The translations under genes were made by a program, and so were the position numbers. This document shows, in pieces, positions 10,082 through 18,887 of a DNA stretch of 64,000 bases; within the stretch, counting starts at the first letter, position 1; the number at the start of each line of letters is the position of its first letter. The DNA is from Klebsiella spallanzanii (GTDB lineage Bacteria > Pseudomonadota > Gammaproteobacteria > Enterobacterales > Enterobacteriaceae). Under the pieces are notes generated by a model. The model did no database searches. It saw only the letters and a program-made list of their open reading frames with translations, and was not told the origin of the DNA. The stretch is taken from contig NZ_CABGGS010000023.1 of the NCBI RefSeq assembly GCF_902158555.1, positions 372,001 to 436,000 of the forward strand, written 5' to 3'.

Positions 10082-11263
10082 TTAAACGTCCTTAATACGC
10101 CACAGGCAGACCTGAGTCGCCACGCCCATGACTAACGCAATCCAGAATACGGCGTGATAGCTCCATATTTCCGCAACCACGCCCGCCAGTGAACCTGCAA
10201 TAATCCAGCCCACGCGAATCGTATTGGTATAAAGGGTCGTGGCCGCCCCGGCCTGGCCTGGCATCAGGTCCTGAAAATAGAGCATACCAATACCGGCCAG
10301 AATGCCGATAAAAATGGCGTTCAGCGCCTGCAGAGCCAGCAGCAGACCGGGGGTGTGTACGGTTAGCATACCGACGTAAAACAGCACCCCGGCAACCGCA
10401 GAGACCTGCATCAGAAAACGCTTGCCGAAACGTTTGGCGTAGTAGCCCGCAAGCAGCATCGTCGGGATTTCCAGCCCGGCGGCGGTTCCCATCAACACCC
10501 CGGCCAGCTTCTCCGGTAAATGCAGTTCATTAATAATGAACAGCGGCATATTAATGATGTACAGACTGTTGATTCCCCACATTAGCGTACAGATGATAAA
10601 CAGCAGCAGCGCATCGCGGCGGTTGGTTCGCGGTGCTTCAAGATGACCCGTAGCTGCTTTTGGCTCCTTGCGCATGCTGGGGAGAAAAAACCAGACTATC
10701 GCGCCGCAGACGACAAAGGCTACCGCCGCGCAGAGATACATCACCGTGAATCCGAAACCCATCGCCAGCGCATAGGACAGCGGTGGGCCGATGACCCATG
10801 CCAGAGACACCTGTGCGCGCAGAATTGAGCTGAACATGACCGCCTCGCGGCCCGTTTTATCCGCATGTTCGCGGGCAAGGGCGAACATCTGTGGGTTCGC
10901 GGTGGAACCGAAGCTGCTGAGGAACACGCCGATAAACAGCAAAATAAAGTAGTTACGGTTCCAGGCGAATAGCGCGCAGGCCAGCACGCCCATTAAACAG
11001 CAAAAGACAATCAGCTGCTTGCGGTCGCCTTTGCGATCCGAGCGCCCGGCAAGAAACTGGCTCACCAGAATGCCTATCACCGCGCTGCCTGTGAAAAAGA
11101 AACCAACCATCGCCGGTCGTGCGTGAACTTCGTTGGTCAGGAACAAGCTCAGGGTTGGCGTTTGTAACGCCCCTGCGATGCCCGTCAGGAAGGCGACGAT
11201 CAGGAAGGCGGAAGAGGTTAAGTCAAACCCGCGTCGTGGCAGGGCGGCGCTACTGTTTTGCAT
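10082..11263 (-). CDS. setB: Sugar efflux transporter SetB
   Basis: MFS exporter of 393 residues with about 12 membrane segments. It exports lactose, glucose and related glycosides in E. coli. The usual start (MQNSSAALPRRGF) at 11263 gives the family length; an upstream start at 11347 would add 28 residues with no family support. The motif FLAGRSDRKGDRK is the MFS loop 2-3 signature. Divergent from fruB. Confidence 0.93.
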   Translation of the reverse strand: MQNSSAALPRRGFDLTSSAFLIVAFLTGIAGALQTPTLSLFLTNEVHARPAMVGFFFTGSAVIGILVSQFLAGRSDRKGDRKQLIVFCCLMGVLACALFAWNRNYFILLFIGVFLSSFGSTANPQMFALAREHADKTGREAVMFSSILRAQVSLAWVIGPPLSYALAMGFGFTVMYLCAAVAFVVCGAIVWFFLPSMRKEPKAATGHLEAPRTNRRDALLLFIICTLMWGINSLYIINMPLFIINELHLPEKLAGVLMGTAAGLEIPTMLLAGYYAKRFGKRFLMQVSAVAGVLFYVGMLTVHTPGLLLALQALNAIFIGILAGIGMLYFQDLMPGQAGAATTLYTNTIRVGWIIAGSLAGVVAEIWSYHAVFWIALVMGVATQVCLWRIKDV

Positions 11264-11367
11264 GTCGATTTTCAATGGTTTCAAGAGTCGCGCGGAGTTT
11301 ACGCCGTCAGTCAGAAAATGAACAGTGCCAGGGCACGAATAAATCAAAAAGACGTTTCAAAATTTTG

Positions 11368-11386
11368 CTTCAGCAAAAAGCTGAAG
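11368..11386. other. Stem-loop in the setB leader
   Basis: CTTCAGC, five A, GCTGAAG: a perfect 7-base-pair hairpin 105 bases upstream of the setB start, in the setB-fruB gap. Function unknown. Confidence 0.35.
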
Positions 11387-11496
11387 TTTTGCCGATGATG
11401 TAAGCCCGCTGTCAGCAAAAGTGTGCTGTATCTCTAATTTCTGTTATCAGGATGCTAACTTTTCTTGCGCGGTGGTGAATAAAGGTACAGACTCAT

Positions 11497-11508
11497 TGAA
11501 ACGTTTCA
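11497..11508. promoter_or_regulatory. Cra (FruR) operator 1 of fruBKA
   Basis: TGAAACGTTTCA is a perfect 12-base palindrome matching the Cra half-site consensus TGAAWCG. It lies 87 bases before fruB. Cra represses fruBKA until fructose 1-phosphate appears. Confidence 0.85.
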
Positions 11509-11560
11509 GCGTCATCGGGAGATTCTCCAGCAGGTAGATGACGCATTTTTTCTCAAAGTA

Positions 11561-11574
11561 GCTGAAACGATTCA
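11561..11574 (+). promoter_or_regulatory. Cra (FruR) operator 2 of fruBKA
   Basis: GCTGAAACGATTCA matches the Cra consensus RSTGAAWCSNTHHW. It lies 21 bases before fruB, reproducing the two-operator layout of the E. coli fru promoter. Confidence 0.8.
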
Positions 11575-11595
11575 ATTCAGCAGGAGAGGAGAACC

Positions 11596-12726
11596 ATGTT
11601 CCAGTTATCTGTGCAGGATATTCATCCCGGTCAGCAGGCCGGTAATAAAGAAGAGGCTATTCGTCAGGTTGCTTCTGCGCTAGTCAGCGCGGGCAATGTG
11701 GCTGAAGGCTACGTTAACGGAATGCTGGCTCGCGAGCAGCAAACCTCCACCTTCCTGGGTAACGGTATTGCCATTCCGCACGGTACCACCGATACGCGCG
11801 ATCAGGTGCTGAAAACCGGCGTCCAGGTTTATCAGTTCCCGCAGGGCGTGACCTGGGGCGAAGGGCAGACCGCTTATGTCGCTATTGGTATCGCCGCCAG
11901 CTCGGATGAACACCTTGGGCTACTGCGTCAGCTGACCCACGTGCTGAGCGACGACTCCGTTGCTGAACAGCTTAAGTCCGCCACCACCGCTGAAGAACTG
12001 CGCGCCCTGCTGATGGGTGAAAAGCAGAGCGAAGCGCTGAAGCTGGATAACGACACGCTGACTCTGGACGTTGTCGCAGGCGATCTGCTGACGCTGCAGG
12101 CGCTGAACGCCGCGCGGTTGAAAGAAGCCGGTGCCGTCGATGCGTCCTTTGTTACTCGTACGATTAATGAAAAGCCGCTGAACCTCGGCCAGGGCATCTG
12201 GCTGAACGACAGTACTGAAGGGAACCTGCGCAGCGCCGTTGCGGTTAGCCGTGCAGCAAACGCCTTTACCAGCGATGAGCAGCCGGTTTCTCTGCTGATC
12301 ACCGTCGCGATGGCCGATGACCAGCCGACAGCGGTGCTTAATCGCCTGAGCAATTTGCTGCTAGACAAAAAAGCTGACCGCTTGCTGAAAGCTGATGGCG
12401 CCACGCTGCTGGCGCTGCTGACCAGCGACGATGCGATTGCTGAAGATGTTCTCAGCGCTGAATTCGTTATCCGCAACGAGCACGGGCTGCATGCGCGTCC
12501 GGGCACTATGCTGGTTAATACCATTAAACAATTCTCCAGCGACATTACCGTGACCAACCTTGATGGTTCGGGCAAACCGGCAAATGGCCGTAGCCTGATG
12601 AAAGTTGTGGCGCTGGGCGTGAAGAAAGGTCACCGCTTGCGCTTTACCGCGCAGGGTGAGGATGCGCAACAGGCGCTGGATGCGATTGGCGAAGCGATCG
12701 CCGCAGGCCTTGGGGAGGGCGCATAA
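11596..12726 (+). CDS. fruB: Fructose PTS EIIA-HPr fusion protein FruB (DTP)
   Basis: Diphosphoryl transfer protein of 376 residues. It passes phosphate from enzyme I to FruA. Domain order: EIIA-Fru (about 1-143, phosphorylated His62 in IAIPHG), a receiver-like linker, and the HPr-like FPr domain (about 285-376) with active His in [10 protein letters not shown]. First gene of fruBKA, with AGGAGAGGAG just before the ATG and two Cra operators upstream. The stop is directly followed by the fruK ATG. Confidence 0.97.
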   Translation: MFQLSVQDIHPGQQAGNKEEAIRQVASALVSAGNVAEGYVNGMLAREQQTSTFLGNGIAIPHGTTDTRDQVLKTGVQVYQFPQGVTWGEGQTAYVAIGIAASSDEHLGLLRQLTHVLSDDSVAEQLKSATTAEELRALLMGEKQSEALKLDNDTLTLDVVAGDLLTLQALNAARLKEAGAVDASFVTRTINEKPLNLGQGIWLNDSTEGNLRSAVAVSRAANAFTSDEQPVSLLITVAMADDQPTAVLNRLSNLLLDKKADRLLKADGATLLALLTSDDAIAEDVLSAEFVIRNEHGLHARPGTMLVNTIKQFSSDITVTNLDGSGKPANGRSLMKVVALGVKKGHRLRFTAQGEDAQQALDAIGEAIAAGLGEGA

Positions 12727-13665
12727 ATGAGCAGACGTGTCGCAACGATTACCTTAAACCCGGCTTATGACCTGGTGGGGTTTACCCCAGAAATTGAACG
12801 TGGCGAGGTCAACCTTGTTCGTACGACCGGTTTGCATGCTGCAGGGAAGGGGATCAACGTTGCAAAAGTGCTGAAAGATCTCGGTATCGATGTCACCGTT
12901 GGCGGTTTTCTCGGTAAAGACAATCAGGATGGTTTTCAGCAGCTGTTCAGTGAACTGGGCATCGCTAACCGTTTTCAGGTCGTTCAGGGCCGTACCCGTA
13001 TCAACGTCAAGCTGACGGAGAAAGACGGTGAAGTCACCGACTTCAACTTCTCCGGCTTTGAAGTGACGCCGGGCGACTGGGAGCGTTTTGTTAACGATTC
13101 CCTGAGCTGGCTGGGTCAGTTTGATATGGTTTGCGTGAGCGGTAGCTTGCCATCCGGCGTTAGCCCGGAAGCGTTTACTGACTGGATGACTCGTCTGCGT
13201 AGCCAGTGCCCGTGCATCATTTTTGATAGCAGCCGCGAAGCGCTGGTTGCCGGTCTGAAAGCGGCGCCATGGCTGGTTAAACCTAACCGCCGCGAGCTGG
13301 AAATCTGGGCGGGCCGTAAGCTGCCTGAAATGAAAGACGTGATTGAAGCCGCTCATGCGCTGCGTGAGCAGGGGATTGCCCACGTGGTTATCTCCCTTGG
13401 TGAAGAAGGCGCTTTATGGGTTAACGCATCCGGAGAATGGATTGCTAAGCCGCCTTCAGTTGAAGTGGTTAGCACCGTTGGTGCCGGTGACTCCATGGTT
13501 GGCGGCCTGATTTACGGCCTGCTGATGCGTGAGTCCAGCGAGCACACGCTGCGCCTGGCAACGGCGGTTGCCGCGCTGGCGGTGAGTCAGAGCAATGTCG
13601 GTATTACCGATCGTACCCAGTTGGCCGCAATGATGGCGCGCGTCGACTTACAACCCTTTAATTAA
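12727..13665 (+). CDS. fruK: 1-Phosphofructokinase FruK
   Basis: PfkB-family kinase of 312 residues that converts fructose 1-phosphate and ATP to fructose 1,6-bisphosphate. It has the N-terminal substrate glycines (HAAGKGINVAKVL) and the C-terminal catalytic motif VGAGDSMVGG with the catalytic Asp. It starts at the base after the fruB stop and is 16 bases before fruA, so it is co-translated in the operon. Confidence 0.97.
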   Translation: MSRRVATITLNPAYDLVGFTPEIERGEVNLVRTTGLHAAGKGINVAKVLKDLGIDVTVGGFLGKDNQDGFQQLFSELGIANRFQVVQGRTRINVKLTEKDGEVTDFNFSGFEVTPGDWERFVNDSLSWLGQFDMVCVSGSLPSGVSPEAFTDWMTRLRSQCPCIIFDSSREALVAGLKAAPWLVKPNRRELEIWAGRKLPEMKDVIEAAHALREQGIAHVVISLGEEGALWVNASGEWIAKPPSVEVVSTVGAGDSMVGGLIYGLLMRESSEHTLRLATAVAALAVSQSNVGITDRTQLAAMMARVDLQPFN

Positions 13666-13681
13666 CAGCAGGAGAGGCATA

Positions 13682-15370
13682 ATGAAAACGCTGCTGATTA
13701 TTGATGCCGGGCTTGGACAGGCTCGCGCCTATATGGCGAAGACTCTGTTAAGCACTGCGGCGCAAAAAGCGCAACTCGAACTGATTGATAACCCGAACGA
13801 CGCTGAGCTGGCGATTGTGCTGGGCACGGCGCTGCCGGCTGACAGCGCGCTGAACGGCAAAAAGGTTTATCTCGGCGATATTAATCGCGCCGTTGCTCAC
13901 CCGGAACTGTTTCTCGGTGAAGCCAAAAGCCATGCAACGCCTTATACCGCCCCGGTTGCAGCTGCGTTACCGGCAGCAACTAACGGTCCAAAACGTATTG
14001 TCGCGGTAACTGCTTGTCCGACTGGCGTCGCGCATACGTTTATGGCAGCGGAAGCGATTGAAACCGAAGCCAAAAAACGCGGCTGGTGGGTGAAGGTTGA
14101 AACTCGTGGCTCTGTCGGCGCGGGCAACGCGATCACCCCGGAAGAGGTCGAACAGGCGGATCTGGTGGTGGTGGCTGCTGATATCGAAGTGGATCTGGCG
14201 AAATTTGCCGGTAAGCCGATGTATCGCACAACAACCGGTCTGGCGCTGAAGAAAACCGCTCAGGAGCTGGATAAAGCCGTCGTTGAAGCGAAACCGTATC
14301 AGCCAGCAGGTAAATCCCAGGCCGCTGCTGAAGGCAAAAAAGAGTCCGCGGGCGCCTATCGTCACCTGCTGACCGGCGTGTCATACATGCTGCCGATGGT
14401 GGTTGCGGGCGGTCTGTGTATCGCGCTCTCCTTCGCTTTTGGTATTAAAGCCTTTGAAGTGAAAGACACCTTGGCCGCAGCGCTGATGCAAATCGGCGGT
14501 GGTTCAGCCTTTGCGCTGATGGTCCCGGTACTGGCGGGCTTCATTGCCTTCTCTATTGCTGACCGTCCAGGCCTGACCCCAGGTCTTATCGGCGGTATGC
14601 TGGCAGTGAGCACCGGGTCTGGGTTTATCGGCGGTATTATCGCTGGTTTCCTTGCTGGTTATGTGGCGAAAGCGATTAGTACGAAGCTGAAATTGCCGCA
14701 AAGTATGGAAGCGCTGAAACCGATTCTGATCATTCCGCTGGTTTCCAGCCTGATCGTGGGTCTGGCGATGATTTACCTGATTGGTAAACCTGTTGCCGGG
14801 ATCCTCGAAGGTCTGACCCACTGGCTGCAAACTATGGGTACAGCGAACGCGGTTCTGCTTGGCGCAATCCTTGGCGGTATGATGTGTACCGATATGGGCG
14901 GCCCGGTGAATAAAGCAGCCTATGCGTTTGGTGTTGGCCTGCTGAGTACGCAAACTTATGCACCGATGGCGGCTATTATGGCTGCGGGTATGGTGCCACC
15001 GCTGGCGCTGGGTCTGGCGACGCTGATTGCGCGTAAAAAGTTTGACAAAGCGCAGCAGGAAGGCGGCAAGGCGGCACTGGTTCTTGGCCTGTGCTTTATC
15101 ACCGAAGGGGCGATTCCGTTCGCTGCTCGTGACCCGATGCGCGTCCTGCCTTGCTGTATCGTTGGCGGCGCGGTAACCGGTGCGATGTCCATGTGGGTTG
15201 GCGCGAAACTGATGGCTCCGCACGGCGGTCTGTTCGTTCTGTTGATCCCTGGCGCGATTACACCGGTCCTCGGTTACCTGATGGCGATTGTGGTCGGTAC
15301 GCTGGTTGCAGGTATCTCCTACGCGGTGCTGAAACGTCCTGAAGTTCAGGTGGAAGAAAAAGCAGCCTGA
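13682..15370 (+). CDS. fruA: Fructose PTS EIIBBC component FruA
   Basis: Membrane permease of 562 residues that imports fructose as fructose 1-phosphate. The order is a degenerate EIIB-like domain (about 1-100), EIIB (about 104-200; phosphorylated Cys in TACPTGVAHTF) and the EIIC membrane domain (from about 225). The C-terminal domain carries ITEGAIPFAARDP. Family-typical length and last gene of fruBKA, followed by a strong terminator. Confidence 0.97.
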   Translation: MKTLLIIDAGLGQARAYMAKTLLSTAAQKAQLELIDNPNDAELAIVLGTALPADSALNGKKVYLGDINRAVAHPELFLGEAKSHATPYTAPVAAALPAATNGPKRIVAVTACPTGVAHTFMAAEAIETEAKKRGWWVKVETRGSVGAGNAITPEEVEQADLVVVAADIEVDLAKFAGKPMYRTTTGLALKKTAQELDKAVVEAKPYQPAGKSQAAAEGKKESAGAYRHLLTGVSYMLPMVVAGGLCIALSFAFGIKAFEVKDTLAAALMQIGGGSAFALMVPVLAGFIAFSIADRPGLTPGLIGGMLAVSTGSGFIGGIIAGFLAGYVAKAISTKLKLPQSMEALKPILIIPLVSSLIVGLAMIYLIGKPVAGILEGLTHWLQTMGTANAVLLGAILGGMMCTDMGGPVNKAAYAFGVGLLSTQTYAPMAAIMAAGMVPPLALGLATLIARKKFDKAQQEGGKAALVLGLCFITEGAIPFAARDPMRVLPCCIVGGAVTGAMSMWVGAKLMAPHGGLFVLLIPGAITPVLGYLMAIVVGTLVAGISYAVLKRPEVQVEEKAA

Positions 15371-15392
15371 TAGACCTTGTAATACCTTCATT

Positions 15393-15421
15393 AAGGGCAG
15401 AGTTTTCTCTGCCCTTTTTTA
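15393..15421 (+). terminator. Terminator of fruBKA
   Basis: AAGGGCAGAG, TTTT, CTCTGCCCTT with a run of T after it, 23 bases past fruA. It isolates the fru operon from the block that follows. Confidence 0.9.
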
Positions 15422-15499
15422 TTGTTTCTGACGCTAGTGGTTTTCCCTGCCTGAATTGTTATTATTCTTTTTCCTTGTCTAGTTTGAGCCAGCCATACT

Positions 15500-16006
15500 A
15501 TGTTTCCATTTACGCTTCGTGAAATGACTCACGCTGATATTCCCGCAGTTCAGTCGTTCCTTGTTCAGCACCTCAATCTGTTCTTCAACGCTGGTAGATC
15601 AATACCTTCTGCCGGTGAGGATATTTTCAATCTCGAACAGCAGTATATTTCGCAGGAAAGGAATTTGCTGCTTTGCGCATGGGATGAAAAACAGGAGTTA
15701 ATCGCTACACTGGCAGTATGTCAATATGATGACAGGCTCGCTGAGTTGCGCGGGCGTTATAATTTGTCTGAAACCGCAGAAATTTGCCGCTGTTATGTGG
15801 ATAAGCGTTATCGCAGACAGGGTATTGGTAGTCAGTTGATCGCTTTTGCTGAGGAATTCTGTCGACAGCAACAATACAAAACCTTATATCTTCACACGCA
15901 TCATTTTTTGCCTGGAGGCTATCATTTCTGGTTGCGTAATCATTTTAGCGTTGTGATGGATATGCAGGATAAATGGCAGTTGGTTCATATGGAAAGATCA
16001 CATTAA
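15500..16006 (+). CDS. GNAT family N-acetyltransferase
   Basis: Protein of 168 residues with a GNAT acetyl-CoA fold. The acetyl-CoA loop is RRQGIGSQLI (about 109-118), followed by the usual helix and a C-terminal beta strand. The substrate cannot be read from the sequence. It lies alone between the fru terminator and the FNR promoter of the bc1 operon. The E. coli neighbourhood, psuK next to fruA, has no such gene here, so it may belong to the same insertion or mark its edge. Confidence 0.75.
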   Translation: MFPFTLREMTHADIPAVQSFLVQHLNLFFNAGRSIPSAGEDIFNLEQQYISQERNLLLCAWDEKQELIATLAVCQYDDRLAELRGRYNLSETAEICRCYVDKRYRRQGIGSQLIAFAEEFCRQQQYKTLYLHTHHFLPGGYHFWLRNHFSVVMDMQDKWQLVHMERSH

Positions 16007-16037
16007 TAAATGAACCCAACGCTAATTGGCCGCATTG

Positions 16038-16051
16038 TTGATAGCGATCAA
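16038..16051. promoter_or_regulatory. FNR box 1 (distal)
   Basis: TTGATAGCGATCAA is an exact match to the FNR consensus TTGATNNNNATCAA. It lies upstream of the cobalamin riboswitch and the bc1/ccm operon. With the second box 51 bases downstream it forms a tandem FNR arrangement. Confidence 0.8.
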
Positions 16052-16088
16052 TATATTTAATTTGAGGTAAGTAAACCGAGTATATAGT

Positions 16089-16102
16089 TTGATCAGTGTC
16101 AA
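16089..16102 (+). promoter_or_regulatory. FNR box 2 (proximal)
   Basis: TTGATCAGTGTCAA differs from the FNR consensus at one defined position. Its centre (16095.5) is about 41 bases before the start point predicted from the -10 element at 16123, the spacing of a class II FNR-activated promoter. Confidence 0.7.
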
Positions 16103-16122
16103 TTAATTCTCATTTAGCTTTT

Positions 16123-16128
16123 TATGAT
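16123..16128 (+). promoter_or_regulatory. Probable -10 element of the bc1/ccm operon
   Basis: TATGAT matches five of six bases of TATAAT. It predicts transcription starting near 16135-16137, about 165 bases before the riboswitch aptamer. No good -35 box is visible, as usual when FNR binds there. Confidence 0.55.
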
Positions 16129-16299
16129 TATTTTCAAGCATAACTTTCTGATAAGTGATTTTGTTGTAACTTGTTATATTTCATTGCTATTTTTCTGTTG
16201 GTGTGACGTTTTGATTGTTTCGTCATACGGTTGACCTTGTTAACAATTGCCGCTAGAGTCGCTTTCGACAGCATTTCATTACATTTTTGTATTTGAATA

Positions 16300-16500
16300 G
16301 GAATATGGTGCGAATTGTTAAATTCAATGCCATAACTGCCCCCGCAACTGTAGGCGGATGCAGAATATCCTTGTGCGGTTAATTAACCGCTGGTCACTGT
16401 AAAGTTTGTCTTTATGGGAAGGCTGATATTCTGGTTACCGTGAGTCAGGAGACCTGCTGTCAACAAGGTTGTATACCATTTAGTGGACGGGATGGTCCAT
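16300..16500 (+). promoter_or_regulatory. Cobalamin riboswitch
   Basis: The conserved elements of the cobalamin aptamer appear in order. They are GGTG with GAATT/AATTC pairing (16307-16330), GCCCCCGCAACTGTA (16338-16352), GGTCACTG (16392-16399), GGGAAGG (16416-16422) and the B12 box AGTCAGGAGACCTGCT (16443-16458). The expression platform is unclear. A short hairpin (TGGAC, GGGATG, GTCCA; 16484-16499) has no T tract, which favours control of translation or Rho access over intrinsic termination. Binding of a cobalamin would be expected to lower expression of the genes that follow. Confidence 0.92.
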
Positions 16501-16535
16501 GGGATGAATTATTTGACGCAGGCAGTAGTGTATTT

Positions 16536-16559
16536 ATGAATAAAATTTTGGCTAAGTAA
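16536..16559 (+). other. Possible seven-codon leader ORF
   Basis: ATG to TAA, encoding MNKILAK, sits between the riboswitch and the first operon gene. There is no strong ribosome site, so it may be chance. Confidence 0.2.
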
Positions 16560-16698
16560 GGCTTATTTGCATTTTTTGCATATCTTTATTCTTAAATTTC
16601 ACGATTCAATGTCATCTATCTTCATGTCTCCTCCCGATATATGGAACGAAATGAGCCATGACCAGACCTTCAGATCTGGCATCAACGGGACGATGATA

Positions 16699-17751
16699 AT
16701 GCACGCTAATTTTACTTCTTTCACTTCTAAAAAAACGCTTCTGATTATTGCAGGCGTAACTCTTCTACTCAACTCCAGTGTCGCCAGTGCGGCAAAAACT
16801 GAATATCCCTTAACGATTAAAAACTGCGGCCGCGACATCACCTTCAATCAGGCCCCTAAACGTGTGGCGACGGTGGGTCAGAACAGCACTGAAATTCTCT
16901 ATTCGCTCGGGCTTGCCGATCGCGTCGTGGGAACTTCGCTGTGGTTTGGCCCTGTACCTGATGCGTATAAAGCGGCAAACGAGAAGGTGGACGTCATTGC
17001 GCAAAATATTCCCAGCTTTGAAGGGATTATTGCTAAAAAACCGGAGCTGGTTGCCAGCCAGTTTGAGTGGCAAATCGGTCCTGCGGGTACGGTTGCCTCT
17101 TACGAGCAGTTTAGTGAACTGAACGTTCCGGTCTACACCGCGCCTGCCGACTGCGCGAAAGATAACGAAGATGGCGGTGATGGCGTCCGTAAAGGTATGT
17201 TTGATATTGCCATGGTGTATCAGGAAGTCGCTGATCTGGCAAAAATCTTCGACGTTCAGGATAAAGGCGATGCGCTGATTGCCAGTCTTAAAGCGCGTGA
17301 AGCAGCAGCGATAAATAAAATTTCCGGCATGGATAAAAATGTCTCAGCAGTATTCTGGTTCTCCAGCGCCGACCTGCAGCTTGATCCATACGTGGCAGGG
17401 AAGTTTGGTCCAGCCGCATGGATTGCTCAGAAGCTAGGCGTGAAAAACGTTATTGATTCAGCCGAAGAGTGGCCAACGGTAGGCTGGGAGACCATTGCCA
17501 AAGCCAATCCTTCGGTCATTGTACTCGGTGAGATGAGTCGTCGCCGCTTCCCGGCCGATGACTGGCAGGTCAAGATGGATTACCTCAAGTCCGACCCAGT
17601 CGCCAAACTACTTCCTGCAGTGAAGGAAAATCACCTGCCTGTCATTGACGTACAAACAATGAACGCCGGCATCAGAACTATTGATGGGCTAGAAAAACTG
17701 GCTGATGCCCTGGTTGAATATGGCTTAGCGCATCCGCAGGCCTCTCATTAA
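16699..17751 (+). CDS. ABC transporter periplasmic binding protein, BtuF/FepB type, cobalamin-riboswitch controlled
   Basis: Exported helical-backbone binding protein of 350 residues. A signal peptide (hydrophobic LLIIAGVTLLLNSSVASA) is followed by two Fe/B12-type lobes with signatures RVATVGQNSTEILYSLG and WPTVGWETIAKANPSVIV. I chose ATG 16699 because GGGA stands 8 bases before it and the signal peptide then has normal length; ATG 16693 or a TTG at 16567 are possible. It is longer than E. coli BtuF (266). The riboswitch argues for a corrinoid ligand. The fold alone would also fit a siderophore, but no Fur box is seen upstream. Confidence 0.85.
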   Translation: MHANFTSFTSKKTLLIIAGVTLLLNSSVASAAKTEYPLTIKNCGRDITFNQAPKRVATVGQNSTEILYSLGLADRVVGTSLWFGPVPDAYKAANEKVDVIAQNIPSFEGIIAKKPELVASQFEWQIGPAGTVASYEQFSELNVPVYTAPADCAKDNEDGGDGVRKGMFDIAMVYQEVADLAKIFDVQDKGDALIASLKAREAAAINKISGMDKNVSAVFWFSSADLQLDPYVAGKFGPAAWIAQKLGVKNVIDSAEEWPTVGWETIAKANPSVIVLGEMSRRRFPADDWQVKMDYLKSDPVAKLLPAVKENHLPVIDVQTMNAGIRTIDGLEKLADALVEYGLAHPQASH

Positions 17752-17819
17752 TCTACATTTTGCGCTATGTCCTTGCCCGGCATAGCGCATCTCCGTTACT
17801 CAGGAACGCAGATATAATC

Positions 17820-18887
17820 ATGAGTGATTCTCGCAGGATGCGTCGCGCTGTTGGTCAGCTTGCGGTAAGAGTTGGTGGACATGCCATTTGGGTTAGTGTG
17901 CTGATGTGCTGCGTACTGCTGGCGGGGATCTCCATTGGCGAAACGCTTATCCCCTGGCAGCATGTACTCAGTACGCTGGCAAATCGTCTGCTTGATACTG
18001 ACTATCCAGTCGATGCGCTGGATGCCGGGATCATCTGGAACTATCGCCTGACGCGAGCCCTGGTTTCTGCCTGCTGCGGCGCGTGCCTCGCGGTGTCCGG
18101 GGTAGTGCTACAATCGATACTGCGTAATGCGCTTGCTGAGCCCTATCTGCTGGGCATTTCCGCCGGGGCTTCCACCGGTGCAGTACTGGTTGCGCTCACC
18201 GGTCTGGGGGCCGGGATCATCAGTATGTCATTTGGCGCTTTCATTGGTGCGCTGACGGCATTTCTGTTCGTCGCTCTGCTGGCGATGGCTGCAGGCGGCA
18301 GGCAAGGTGGTGGCATCACAACCCAAATCATTCTTGCTGGGATCGCCAGTTCGCAGCTATTCAACGCTATTACTTCACTGATCATCACCCGCTCAGCAAA
18401 CGCCGAACAGGCGCGCGGTATTATGTTCTGGCTGTTGGGTAACCTGAGCGGCGTGCGCTGGCCCGATGTTGTATTAGCCATTCCTACTGCCCTGGTCGGT
18501 GTCGCGCTGTGCTTCTGTTATGCCCGCCATCTCGATGCTTTTTCCTTTGGCGCTGAGTCTGCGGCATCGTTAGGAATTCCTGTCAAACGCACCCGTGCGG
18601 TACTTATTGCCGCTGTCACCGGTATGACGGCGATTATGGTCTCCATCGTCGGTGCCATTGGCTTTGTTGGTCTGGTTATCCCCCACGCTGCCCGTATGTT
18701 GGTTGGTAACCAACACCATCGCCTGTTGCCAGTTAGCGCACTGATTGGGGCGATTTTTCTCATCATTGCCGATGTTATCTCCCGCACATTACTGCCCGGA
18801 CAGGTATTACCTATAGGTGTGATCACGGCTCTGGTCGGCGCGCCCGCGTTTTCAATCATCCTGATCAGAGGAAATAAGGCCAAATGA
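17820..18887 (+). CDS. FecCD/BtuC family ABC transporter permease
   Basis: Inner-membrane permease of 355 residues with about ten membrane segments. It has family signatures RLTRALVSACCGACLAVSG and LRNALAEPYLLGISAGA, and the coupling region GFVGLVIPHAARMLVG. ATG 17820 is chosen over an upstream TTG at 17760. It overlaps the ATPase gene by 4 bases (ATGA), so the two are translationally coupled. Together with the binding protein it forms a BtuCDF-type importer, substrate inferred to be cobalamin or another corrinoid. Confidence 0.9.
   Translation: MSDSRRMRRAVGQLAVRVGGHAIWVSVLMCCVLLAGISIGETLIPWQHVLSTLANRLLDTDYPVDALDAGIIWNYRLTRALVSACCGACLAVSGVVLQSILRNALAEPYLLGISAGASTGAVLVALTGLGAGIISMSFGAFIGALTAFLFVALLAMAAGGRQGGGITTQIILAGIASSQLFNAITSLIITRSANAEQARGIMFWLLGNLSGVRWPDVVLAIPTALVGVALCFCYARHLDAFSFGAESAASLGIPVKRTRAVLIAAVTGMTAIMVSIVGAIGFVGLVIPHAARMLVGNQHHRLLPVSALIGAIFLIIADVISRTLLPGQVLPIGVITALVGAPAFSIILIRGNKAK

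Noticed and set aside
14504-15391. Open frame of 295 codons antisense to fruA
   Set aside because: Its composition (rich in Arg, Gln, His, Asn) is that of an antisense shadow; fruA is certain.
16484-16499. Intrinsic terminator in the riboswitch platform
   Set aside because: Only five base pairs and no U tract; described as a hairpin only.
16567-16698. N-terminal extension of the ABC binding protein from a TTG
   Set aside because: It would put 44 residues before a normal signal peptide and lacks a ribosome site; the ATG at 16699 is better.
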